From Kitasatospora sp. NBC_00315 (GTDB lineage: Bacteria > Actinomycetota > Actinomycetes > Streptomycetales > Streptomycetaceae), in contig NZ_CP108025.1 of the NCBI RefSeq assembly GCF_041435095.1, forward strand, positions 7,626,001 through 7,690,000: a DNA stretch of 64,000 nt. Reading direction: 5' to 3'. Below, one piece after another: positions 57,249 to 64,000 of the stretch. Position numbers and translations under genes: made by a program. Below the pieces are notes generated by a model, which was not told the origin of the DNA, made no database searches, and saw only the letters and a program-made list of their open reading frames with translations. Position 1 is the first letter of the stretch. Each line of letters starts with the position of its first letter.

Positions 57249-57887
57249 TCAGGTGCGTCGGTGCGCGGCGCTGCCGGGCGCCGGGGGTTCGGGTGCCGGG
57301 GGTGCGGGCGCCGGGCGTTCGGGGCGCGGGCCGGTCCGCAGCAGGACGTCGAGCGAGTCCACGATCCAGTTCCAGGATTCCTGCGGTTCGACGGCGGTGT
57401 GGCTGAAGCCGCCGCTCAGCTCCAGGCTGACGTAGCCGTGGAAGACGCTGCCCAGCATCCGGACCGCGTGGGTCTGGTCCGGCTCGGCCAGGTCGTAGCC
57501 GCGCAGGATCGCCCGCGTCATCTGCGCGTGCCTGACGCCCGCGGAGGCGGCCGCCGTCCGGGGGTCGAGCGGGAGCCGGGCGGCGGCGTAGCGGCCGGGG
57601 TGTTCGCGGGCGTAGTCGCGGTAGGCGTCCGCGAAGGCGGCCAGGGCGTCCCGGCCGGCGCGCCCCGCCAGGGCGGCGGCGACCCGGTCCGCGAGCTCCT
57701 CCAGGGCGAACAGGGCGATCCTGGTTCTGAGGTCCTGGGAACTCTTCAGGTGCGAGTACAGGCTCGCGACCTTGACGTCGAACCGCCGGGCGAGCGCCGA
57801 GACGGTCACCTGATCGAAGCCGACCTCGTCGGCCAGTTCCGCCCCTGCCCGGGTCAGGCGTTCCGTGGTCAGTCCTGCTCGAACCAT
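57249..57887 (-). CDS. TetR-family regulator
   Basis: 212 aa. The N-terminal helix-turn-helix is DEVGFDQVTVSALARRFDVKVASLYSHLKSSQDL; the C-terminal ligand domain ends with an FHGYVSLELSGGF segment and a Pro/Ala-rich tail. GGAGGAAGG is 2-3 bases before the ATG. A 25-bp palindrome 34 bases upstream is the probable self-operator. It likely represses itself and the downstream SGNH hydrolase gene until a ligand binds. Confidence 0.9.
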   Translation of the reverse strand: MVRAGLTTERLTRAGAELADEVGFDQVTVSALARRFDVKVASLYSHLKSSQDLRTRIALFALEELADRVAAALAGRAGRDALAAFADAYRDYAREHPGRYAAARLPLDPRTAAASAGVRHAQMTRAILRGYDLAEPDQTHAVRMLGSVFHGYVSLELSGGFSHTAVEPQESWNWIVDSLDVLLRTGPRPERPAPAPPAPEPPAPGSAAHRRT

Positions 57888-57920
57888 GGCCTTCCTCCCA
57901 TTCAGCTACAGCCATTGTGC

Positions 57921-57945
57921 ATTTGCCTAATACATATAGGCAAAT
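57921..57945. promoter_or_regulatory. TetR operator (perfect 9-bp arms)
   Basis: ATTTGCCTA, 7-base ATACATA spacer, TAGGCAAAT. The site is A/T-rich against a GC-rich background and overlaps a possible minus-strand promoter (TTGCCT ... CACAAT, 18-base spacer) for the TetR gene. The rest of the 344-base gap 57888-58231 holds only the downstream hairpin. Confidence 0.75.
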
Positions 57946-58171
57946 CGCCCCAGGGTGCGGGTGGTCGCCGGCCGCGTGGGAGGCGGCGCGACCGGCACCC
58001 GTCGGGCGGGTGGACGGGGCGACGGCCGGGTTTCCGGATCCGCGGCCGTCACGCGCGGCTGCGGGGGCACACGCCGTGCCGCGCCCCGCCGTCGGGCCGG
58101 TCGAGCGAGGGTGGCCGGCCCGGGAGCGTCATGACGGCGGCGCCCTCGGTGATCCGTCGGCGCGACCCGCA

Positions 58172-58211
58172 GCCCCTCTGCTCTCCCGCCGGGGCCGGAG
58201 AGCAGAGGGGC
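58172..58211 (-). terminator. Terminator hairpin of the transporter-amidohydrolase operon
   Basis: GCCCCTCTGCTCTCC and GGAGAGCAGAGGGGC are perfect 15-bp arms with a 10-base loop, 21 bases beyond the amidohydrolase stop. Very stable, without U tract. Confidence 0.85.
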
Positions 58212-58231
58212 GGTCCGGGGCCGGGCCCCGG

Positions 58232-59869
58232 TCAGGCGGCGGCGTGCACCAACTCCCCACCCACGTAGGTGCGCAGCACCCGGGCTTCGGCGATCTCCTC
58301 CGGCGGGCCGGTGAGGATGTCGCGGTCCAGGACGACCAGGTCGGCGAGGTGGCCGGGGCGCAGACTGCCGGCGTCGTCCCAGCCGTTGACGTGCGCCGAA
58401 CCGGCCGTGTAGGCGGCCAGCGCGGCGGTGGGGTCGAGCCGCTGCTCGGGCAGGAAGACCCGGCCGTCGGTGGCGCCGGGTTGCATCCGGTTGACGGCGA
58501 CGTGGATGCCGGCGATCGGGTCCGGGCTGCTGACCGGCCAGTCGCTGCCGGCGGCCAGGGTGGCGCCGGCCCGCAGGAGGGCGGCGAACGGGTACTGCCA
58601 GGCGGCGCGTTCGGGGCCGAGGAAGGGGATGGTCAGCTCGTCCATCTGGGGTTCGTGGGCGGCCCACAGCGGCTGGATGTTGGCGATCGCCCCGACCTCG
58701 GCGAACCGCCGCAGGTCCTGCGGGTGGACGAGCTGGAGGTGGGCGAGGTGGTGCCGGGTGGCCCGGCGGCCGTTGGTCGCGCGTGCGGCCTCGACGGCGT
58801 CCAGCGCTTCGCGCACCGCGCGGTCCCCGAGGGCGTGGAAGTGCACCTGGAAGTCGAGCGCGTCCAACTCCGTGACGTACGAGCGCAGCGCCAGGGGGTC
58901 GACGAAACTCAGGCCGCTGTTGCCGGTCGCGCAGCCGCAACCGTCCAGGTAGGGGCTGGTCAGGCCGGCGGTGAAGTTCTCCGCGATGCCGTCCTGCATG
59001 ACCTTCACCGAACCGACCCGGAACCGGCCGTGGCTCAACGCGGTCCGACGCGCGACGAGTTCGGGGATCTGTTCGGATCCCCGGTCGCGATCCCACCAGA
59101 GTGCGCCGCTCACCCGTGCGGTCAGGGAACCCGCGCGGGCGGCCGCCAGATAGGCGTCGGAGGGGTCGGGCTGGCCGTTGAAGACGCCGAGCAGCGCGTC
59201 CTGCCAGCCGGTGACGCCGAGCGAGTGCAGCAGGCTCTGGGCACGGAGCAGGCCGGCCGACCGGTCGGCGAGGGTGCCGGCCGGGATCATCCGGGCGACC
59301 AGGCCGGTGGCGCCCTCCTGGAGGACGCCACTCGGCGTGCCGTCGGCCTCGCGTTCGATCCGGCCGTCGGCGGGGTCGACGGACTCCCGTGTGAGACCGG
59401 CGAGTTCCAGCGCGCGACTGTTGGCCCAGGCGCCGTGGTGGTCCCGGTTCAGCAGGTAGACCGGACGATCGGAAACGACGGAGTCGATCATCTGCCGGGT
59501 CGGCAGGCCGCCCTCGAAGCTCTCCATCGACCAGCCGCTGCCGGTGATCCAGGGCCGGTCGGGGTGCGCGGCGGCGTAGCCGCGGATGCGTCGCAGGTAC
59601 TCGTCGGCGCCCACGGTGCCAGTGAGGTCGCACTCGGCGAGCTCGGTTCCGCCGTACACGGCGTGGATGTGCGAGTCCTGGAAGCCGGGGATGAGCAACT
59701 TGCCTCTGAGGTCGACGACTTCGGTTCTCGGGCCGATCAGTTCGCGTACCTCGTCATGGCCCACCGCCGTGATCCGCTCGCCGGTGACGGCGAGGCCGGT
59801 CGCCCGGGTGCGGGCGGCGTCGGTGGTGTGGACGGGGCCGGCGGTGAAGACCAGGTCGGCCTTGGTCAT
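58232..59869 (-). CDS. Amidohydrolase family protein (YtcJ-like)
   Basis: 545 aa metal-dependent hydrolase of the amidohydrolase_3/YtcJ type. Landmarks: the metal motif GFQDSHIHAVYGG, the HFHALGDRAVREALDA segment, HHLAHLQLVHP, GSDWPVSSPDPIAGIHVAVNR and a C-terminal PGHLADLVVLDRDI strand. Members cleave N-acyl or cyclic amide substrates. ATG 59869 overlaps the permease stop (ATGA), so uptake of a nitrogenous compound by the permease and its hydrolysis by this enzyme is a reasonable reading. The exact substrate is unknown. Confidence 0.88.
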   Translation of the reverse strand: MTKADLVFTAGPVHTTDAARTRATGLAVTGERITAVGHDEVRELIGPRTEVVDLRGKLLIPGFQDSHIHAVYGGTELAECDLTGTVGADEYLRRIRGYAAAHPDRPWITGSGWSMESFEGGLPTRQMIDSVVSDRPVYLLNRDHHGAWANSRALELAGLTRESVDPADGRIEREADGTPSGVLQEGATGLVARMIPAGTLADRSAGLLRAQSLLHSLGVTGWQDALLGVFNGQPDPSDAYLAAARAGSLTARVSGALWWDRDRGSEQIPELVARRTALSHGRFRVGSVKVMQDGIAENFTAGLTSPYLDGCGCATGNSGLSFVDPLALRSYVTELDALDFQVHFHALGDRAVREALDAVEAARATNGRRATRHHLAHLQLVHPQDLRRFAEVGAIANIQPLWAAHEPQMDELTIPFLGPERAAWQYPFAALLRAGATLAAGSDWPVSSPDPIAGIHVAVNRMQPGATDGRVFLPEQRLDPTAALAAYTAGSAHVNGWDDAGSLRPGHLADLVVLDRDILTGPPEEIAEARVLRTYVGGELVHAAA

Positions 59870-61362
59870 GGCTGTTGCTCCGATGCGTCGGGGGTGAAGT
59901 AGGGCGACCGGCGGTGCCAGCGGGCCCAGGCGGCGGCCGGCAGACCGCTGCCGATCATCAGGGCCGGACAGAGCAGCTGGAACCAGCCGTTGTCGGCCCT
60001 GATCGCGAAGTGGTCGGCGGAGTCGTAGAAGCTCCAGGCGAGGTAGCCGCCGACGGCGAGCAGCACGGCGGCTCCCAGCAGCGGCCCGACCACCGCGCGC
60101 AGGGCCTCCGACGGCGCGTCGCGCAGCAGGTGGCGGAAGCGCACGGCCGAGGCGATCGCGGTCAGCGCGTAGTAGAGGGCGACGATGATGCCGATCGCGT
60201 TGACCGCCGCCAGGATCAGGTCGCTGACGGTCGGGATGACCAGGGCGAGGAGGGCGATGCCGGAGGCGATCGCGGTGATCAGCACGGTGCCGACGGCGGG
60301 CGTGAGGTGGCGGGGGTGGATGCGGGTCCAGACCGGCCCGAGCGTGCCGTCGCGGCCCATCGCGTACAGGCCGCGCGCGGTGGGGATGACGGCGGCCTGC
60401 AGCGAGGCCGTCGCCGAGAAGGTCAGGGCGATCAGCGGCAGCGAGGCCAGTGGCTGGGAGGCGAGCCGTTCGCCGAAGTAGGTGAGGCCCTGTGCGCCGT
60501 TGTCGGCCAGCGCGTCCAACGGCAGGACCCGCTGGAAGGCGGTGCCGGCGAACACGAAGAGCAGCATCACGGCGGTCAGCGCGACGAAGCCGCTGCGGGA
60601 GGCGTCGCGCGGGTCGCGGACCTCCTCCCCGATGCTGAAGACGGATTCGAAGCCCCAGTAGCAGAACACCGCGAGCACCATGCCGTGGGCGAACGCGGAG
60701 AAGGAGGGAATGGCGAGGGGGTTGAACCAGTCGACCGTGAAGGGCTGGTCGCCCGTGAGGAGTCCGTAGCCGCAGAAGCCGATGAGCACAACGTACTCGA
60801 AGACCAGCAGGTACCTCTGGAGGCGGGCCGCGAGGTCCAGGCCCCGTACGGCGACCAGGGTGGCCAGGGCCAGCACGGCCAGGCCCAGCACGGTGGTCTG
60901 CACGGTGGAGTCGGGATCCAGCGTGAGGCCGGCGATCCGGTGGAGGCGGGCCTGGCCGGCGAGCTGGATGATCGCCGAACCGGTCACCGCGGTGGTGTAG
61001 GCCATGAAGACGACGGTGCCGACGATGTTGACCCACCCGGTGAGGAAGCCGAGCCAGGGGCTGAGGGTGCGGCCCACCCAGGTGTAGCTGCTGCCGGCAT
61101 CGGGCTCCACCCGGTTGAGCCTGCCGTAGCCGCCGGCGATGCCCAGCACGGGCAGGAAGGCCAGCAACATGACGGCCGGCAGGTGCAGGCCGACGACGCC
61201 CGCCATCAGACCGAGACCGATGCCGATGCTGCTGGTCGCCGCCATGGAGGAGGCGGCGACCACCGCACCGCTGACGACACCGACGGATCTGCGCATCGCG
61301 GTGGGGGATTCGCCGGTGCCCGGGCGCGCATCTCTCCTCGCGTCCTTGCTCGTTGTCGCCAA
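59866..61362 (-). CDS. APC-superfamily amino acid/amine permease
   Basis: 498 aa with about 12-13 membrane segments. The first segment carries VVSGAVVAASSMAATSSIGIGLG, the substrate-binding unwound region; GFESVFSIGEEVRDP is the conserved APC segment between helices 6 and 7. A UUG-type start (TTG 61362) is chosen because AAGGCGG sits 6 bases upstream; the first ATG at 61296 has no ribosome site but keeps all the helices. It is first gene of an operon with the amidohydrolase, divergent from a TetR gene. Probably imports an amine or amino-acid derivative. Confidence 0.87.
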   Translation of the reverse strand: MATTSKDARRDARPGTGESPTAMRRSVGVVSGAVVAASSMAATSSIGIGLGLMAGVVGLHLPAVMLLAFLPVLGIAGGYGRLNRVEPDAGSSYTWVGRTLSPWLGFLTGWVNIVGTVVFMAYTTAVTGSAIIQLAGQARLHRIAGLTLDPDSTVQTTVLGLAVLALATLVAVRGLDLAARLQRYLLVFEYVVLIGFCGYGLLTGDQPFTVDWFNPLAIPSFSAFAHGMVLAVFCYWGFESVFSIGEEVRDPRDASRSGFVALTAVMLLFVFAGTAFQRVLPLDALADNGAQGLTYFGERLASQPLASLPLIALTFSATASLQAAVIPTARGLYAMGRDGTLGPVWTRIHPRHLTPAVGTVLITAIASGIALLALVIPTVSDLILAAVNAIGIIVALYYALTAIASAVRFRHLLRDAPSEALRAVVGPLLGAAVLLAVGGYLAWSFYDSADHFAIRADNGWFQLLCPALMIGSGLPAAAWARWHRRSPYFTPDASEQQP

Positions 61363-61413
61363 CGGATTACCGCCTTGCTCGTGGGGGTGCCGGCCCCTGG
61401 GCCGGTGGCTGGA

Positions 61414-61443
61414 AATAAAACCTCAGCGCCCCTACAGCGTCAA
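61414..61443 (-). promoter_or_regulatory. Possible promoter of the permease operon
   Basis: On the minus strand TTGACG (61443-61438), 18-base spacer, TTTATT (61419-61414), about 50 bases before the permease start. A hairpin GCCGGCCC/GGGCCGG lies between promoter and gene. Confidence 0.45.
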
Positions 61444-61466
61444 TGCCGTTGTCATAAGGTGCGGGC

Positions 61467-62177
61467 ATGACCGAACGAGTGGTTCCCGAGACGGAGCGGC
61501 GGCGCAGAAGGCCCACCAAGCAGGGCACGGTGCTGACGGAGTCGATCATCGTGGAGACGGCGCTGCGCCTGATCGGACAGCACGGTGCGCAGGCGTTGAC
61601 CGTGCGGCGCCTGGGCGCCGCGCTGGGCGCCGACCCGAGCGCGATCTACCGCTACTTCCACAGCACCGACGACCTGCTGCTCGCCGTCGCGGAGGAGATG
61701 ATCGGCCGGGTCCAGCGTGAGTGGCGGCCCACCGGCGACTGGCGGACCGACCTGTCCGACCTCGGCACGCGGATCCACGCCTGCTACGCGGCGCACCCCC
61801 AGGTCGCGCTGCTCGCCGCGCACCGGACCACCGGGCGCGGCAACGAGATGCGGGTGGTCGAGACGATCCTGGGCATTCTGCGCTCGGCGGGCTTTCCCGA
61901 TCCCGAGGCGGTACGGATCTACCACGCCTTCGTCGACCAGGCGCTCGCCTTCGCGGCCCTCGACGCCGCCACGCTGGCGCTGCCGCAGGAGGCCCGGGCG
62001 GCCGACGGCGAGGTCTGGCACTCCCGCTACGCGCGACTGTCTCCCGACAGCCACCCCAACATCGCCGCCACCGCCCGTCTCCTGGCCGCCGACATGCGCG
62101 GGAGCGGCTACCCCGCCGCACTGGAGCTGCTGCTGGACGCCGCCGCCGTCCGCCTGCTGCCGGGCGGCGCCGCCTGA
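61467..62177 (+). CDS. TetR-family regulator
   Basis: 236 aa. N-terminal helix-turn-helix ALTVRRLGAALGADPSAIYRYFHSTDDLLL preceded by a basic stretch (ETERRRRRPTKQG). The C-terminal domain resembles TetR_C_25-type ligand domains. Divergent from the permease gene with 104 bases between, so it most likely controls the permease-amidohydrolase operon and itself. AAGG is 7 bases before the ATG. Confidence 0.9.
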   Translation: MTERVVPETERRRRRPTKQGTVLTESIIVETALRLIGQHGAQALTVRRLGAALGADPSAIYRYFHSTDDLLLAVAEEMIGRVQREWRPTGDWRTDLSDLGTRIHACYAAHPQVALLAAHRTTGRGNEMRVVETILGILRSAGFPDPEAVRIYHAFVDQALAFAALDAATLALPQEARAADGEVWHSRYARLSPDSHPNIAATARLLAADMRGSGYPAALELLLDAAAVRLLPGGAA

Positions 62178-62179
62178 GA

Positions 62180-62202
62180 GCCGCCCGCGAACCGCGGGCG
62201 GC
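62180..62202 (+). terminator. Terminator hairpin after the TetR gene
   Basis: GCCGCCCGCG, loop AAC, CGCGGGCGGC: a perfect 10-bp stem starting 2 bases past the stop. Confidence 0.75.
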
Positions 62203-62231
62203 CGCAGGAGAGACGGCGACAGCCGTGCTCG

Positions 62232-62252
62232 CGGCCCCACCGGGCGGGGCCG
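62232..62252 (-). terminator. Terminator hairpin after the membrane-protein gene
   Basis: CGGCCCC, 7-base loop, GGGGCCG, 9 bases beyond the minus-strand stop at 62262. Together with the previous hairpin it insulates the convergent pair. Confidence 0.55.
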
Positions 62253-62261
62253 GGGGAGTGG

Positions 62262-63014
62262 TCAGCGGGGTCGTCGTCCGGTGAGGAGGTGCCAGCGGTC
62301 GTGTGCGGCGTCGAGGTCCCGCCGAGCTTCGGGGATGCGGGTGTCGGCGCGCTGGCGGGCGGTGACCGCGTCGAGTCGCAGTCGCGCCTCCTCCTGCTCG
62401 GCGGTGTCGGTCTTCGTGCTCCGGAGCTCCGCCGCGGCCTGCCGGATGAGGGCGGGACGCTCCCGGGCGAGTGTCTTGGCGGACGCGATGGCGTTGTGGA
62501 CATCGACGACGAAGCGACGGACGTCCTCCTCGGCGACCTCCTCGACGGGGTAGGTCAGCAGATGCTGCTTCCCGTCCGGGGCGACCAGGTACACGTGCCC
62601 GGCGGTCGGGGAGTGGTCGGAGCGGAGGGCGATCTCGTGCAGGGGGAGGTCCGCGCTCAGGGCGTCGGTGTGCACGGCGAGGACGTGCTCGTGGAGGGAG
62701 AGGGCGCCGAGCTCGGACCGGTGTCCGCCGCGGCCGGGGTTGCGCAGGGTGTCGAGGTGCTCCTCGGCCCGGCGCACCCGGCGCCGGTGGGCCGCGGCGG
62801 CGGACTCGACGGTGGCCTTCGCGCGGCTGAGTTCCTTCCGCGCGGTCCGCTCCAGGCCGCGCAGGGTGTCCCGTGCGGTGCCGAGGTCGCGGCGCGCGTC
62901 GTCGTGCTCGGGCGCGAACACGTGCCTCCAACTGCCCGGGTAGCGGTAGAACCGCAGGCCGACCACGGCGGCCGCGACCACGACGAGCAGCAGTATCCAG
63001 ACCCCAGCGTTCAC
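62262..63014 (-). CDS. Membrane-anchored coiled-coil protein of unknown function
   Basis: 250 aa. One N-terminal membrane segment (NAGVWILLLVVVAAAVVGLRF), then two helical, charged regions likely to be coiled coils (about 38-90 and 190-240) around a central beta-rich part (HVYLVAPDGKQHLLTYPVEEVAEEDVRRFVVDVHNA). I do not recognise a named family, though the pattern is common in streptomycete cell-envelope proteins. The GTG start at 63014 has GGGGAGGG about 6 bases upstream. It stands alone between convergent terminators and a long non-coding region. Confidence 0.78.
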   Translation of the reverse strand: MNAGVWILLLVVVAAAVVGLRFYRYPGSWRHVFAPEHDDARRDLGTARDTLRGLERTARKELSRAKATVESAAAAHRRRVRRAEEHLDTLRNPGRGGHRSELGALSLHEHVLAVHTDALSADLPLHEIALRSDHSPTAGHVYLVAPDGKQHLLTYPVEEVAEEDVRRFVVDVHNAIASAKTLARERPALIRQAAAELRSTKTDTAEQEEARLRLDAVTARQRADTRIPEARRDLDAAHDRWHLLTGRRPR

Positions 63015-63500
63015 GACGCCCTCCCCGGACGGCAGTTGTCCTCCCCGGCCGGCCCCCGATGCGGCGTCGGGTTGCCGCGTCGACGATCTGCACCTGGCCG
63101 GGAGGGTTCAAATCCACTGAACAATAGCGGGGTTGGCGGCGCGCCGGTTGCCGCGCGGCAAACGGCCGGCCACGCCGGCCCGCTCGTCGACGCCGCCGGT
63201 GGGCGCGGTGGCGGTCCGCGGCACGTGGCGTGCCTCCGGTCCTCGGCGCCACCGGCCGCGAGGGCCTGCCCGCGCGACCTGTCGCCGCGTCCGCCCGTGC
63301 GGCACCGCCCGGATCGGCGGTCCTTCGGTACCGGCCGGTGGCCCGCACGACGGTGGAGCCGTCCGGGACGGTCACCCGCGTCATGTCCGCCGACTGCGCT
63401 CCTACGCCCACTACCACGTCTGCAACGGTGCGGTGATCTCGGCGCAGTTCGGCGACACCAGGGCGGACGCCGCCGCAAAGCCTGACCGGTCGTCACTTCA

Positions 63501-63534
63501 GTGGCGTCGATCGCGGATCCGCGACCGGCGCCAC
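63501..63534. repeat. 34-bp imperfect palindrome
   Basis: Outer arms GTGGCG/CGCCAC and a perfect central CGCGGATCCGCG, with partly matching 5-base spacers. It could be a protein-binding site or an RNA hairpin; a terminator role is not supported by position. Confidence 0.5.
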
Positions 63535-63785
63535 TGTGTCGTGCCGGGCGCCGTTTCGACGTCGATCCTCCCGAGTACGGGTGGGGCCGCACGGATCGGC
63601 CGTCCTTCCTCTTCGAAAGTTTCGTCCGTAATCGCGGTCGTCTCGCGAACCGTAGGGTCGTGCTGATGTCGCGTCAAGACCCGGTGCAGGCTTTGCTGGA
63701 CGGTCAACTGCTGGATTGGACCTGCCTTCGAAATGTTTCGAGCTGAGAAGGCAAAAATCTCGGCGAACTTTCGGAAACAGAGTCA

Positions 63786-63815
63786 TTGACCCTCGTTCCG
63801 AGCCGGGCACATACT
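63786..63815 (+). promoter_or_regulatory. Possible promoter facing the right edge
   Basis: TTGACC (63786-63791), 18 bases, CATACT (63810-63815). The -10 is acceptable only. It would serve a gene beyond 64000. Confidence 0.35.
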
Positions 63816-64000
63816 GTCCAGCGATCGAAGCCTCCCGAACCGCAGGCGACTCTCCACCGGCCCACCCACCCAACCACCCATCCGGACGCGCCACAGAGGC
63901 GTGTCCCGGGCCGGAGAGCGGAGATCCGGGTCCGTCACCGTCAGGACCCGGTCTCCGGACCTCGATCGCAGCACGACCGGTCCACCCAGGCCGCGTTGAA

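Larger units (their letters stand above)
63015..64000. other. Right-end non-coding region
   Basis: 986 bases with no gene I can support. It holds an imperfect palindrome at 63501-63534 and a possible outward promoter near the end. The last few hundred bases are less GC-rich than coding DNA here. A gene probably begins beyond the window edge on the plus strand. Confidence 0.65.

Noticed and set aside
63666..63746. A 26-codon frame starting ATGTCGCGTCAAGAC
   Set aside because: No convincing ribosome site and nothing recognisable in the peptide; too short to support by sequence alone.

Overview
The window is GC-rich actinomycete DNA, most likely from Streptomyces or a close relative: third codon positions are strongly G/C, GTG starts are common, and genes overlap by 4 bases (ATGA or GTGA) along long operons. 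The genus cannot be fixed from this sequence alone. About 51 kb (108-51156) reads as one biosynthetic gene cluster. The rest is ordinary chromosomal flank: a secreted glucanase-like protein, an oxidoreductase, an SGNH hydrolase with a TetR regulator, an amidohydrolase/transporter pair with another TetR regulator, and a membrane-anchored hypothetical protein.

The cluster has three transcription blocks. (1) 108-25671, rightward: a trans-AT polyketide synthase (GNAT loading, ACP, KS-DH-KR-ACP, KS-KR-ACP, KS0-DH-ACP, KS-ACP), a two-module NRPS (C-A-PCP-C-A-NMT-PCP-C*) and a tandem AT-AT protein supplying extender units in trans. The first A domain reads as threonine. The second is N-methylating with an unfamiliar pocket. 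The last C domain has lost its catalytic histidines and no thioesterase follows. (2) 45247-25856, leftward, about 19 tightly packed genes: an acyl ligase, two ACPs, two ketosynthases with a shortened ketosynthase-like protein between them, 4-hydroxymandelate synthase, a PhyH-type dioxygenase, TPP-dependent E1 alpha/beta subunits, a second acyl ligase, a free-standing condensation domain, a KAS III, an ACP, a KAS III-like protein lacking the catalytic Cys, hydroxymandelate oxidase, an HpgT-like aminotransferase, a PPTase and an esterase. (3) 45712-51156, rightward: a methyltransferase, an ACP-like protein, a glycosyltransferase, an ABC exporter and a UDP-glucuronate decarboxylase-like enzyme.

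Working model (inference): the line makes an unsaturated acyl-Thr-N-methyl-aminoacyl thioester. A separate set of dissociated enzymes makes and loads a 4-hydroxyphenyl-derived unit, built from 4-hydroxyphenylpyruvate through 4-hydroxymandelate and 4-hydroxybenzoylformate. This unit becomes either hydroxyphenylglycine (aminotransferase) or a 4-hydroxybenzoyl thioester (E1 pair). The dissociated KS/KAS III/ACP/condensation proteins would join or release the parts. A pentose and a methyl group may be added and the product exported. No A domain in the window has a recognisable hydroxyphenylglycine pocket, so the fate of the aryl unit is the main open question.

Two sequence-level traits stand out. 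Short tandem repeats of 9-24 bp, all multiples of three, recur in at least ten places in the cluster, mostly in linkers and protein termini. The divergent control region (45248-45711) holds a good -35/-10 promoter with a LacI-type palindrome in its spacer, followed by an intrinsic-terminator-like hairpin before the first gene. No pathway-specific activator gene was seen.
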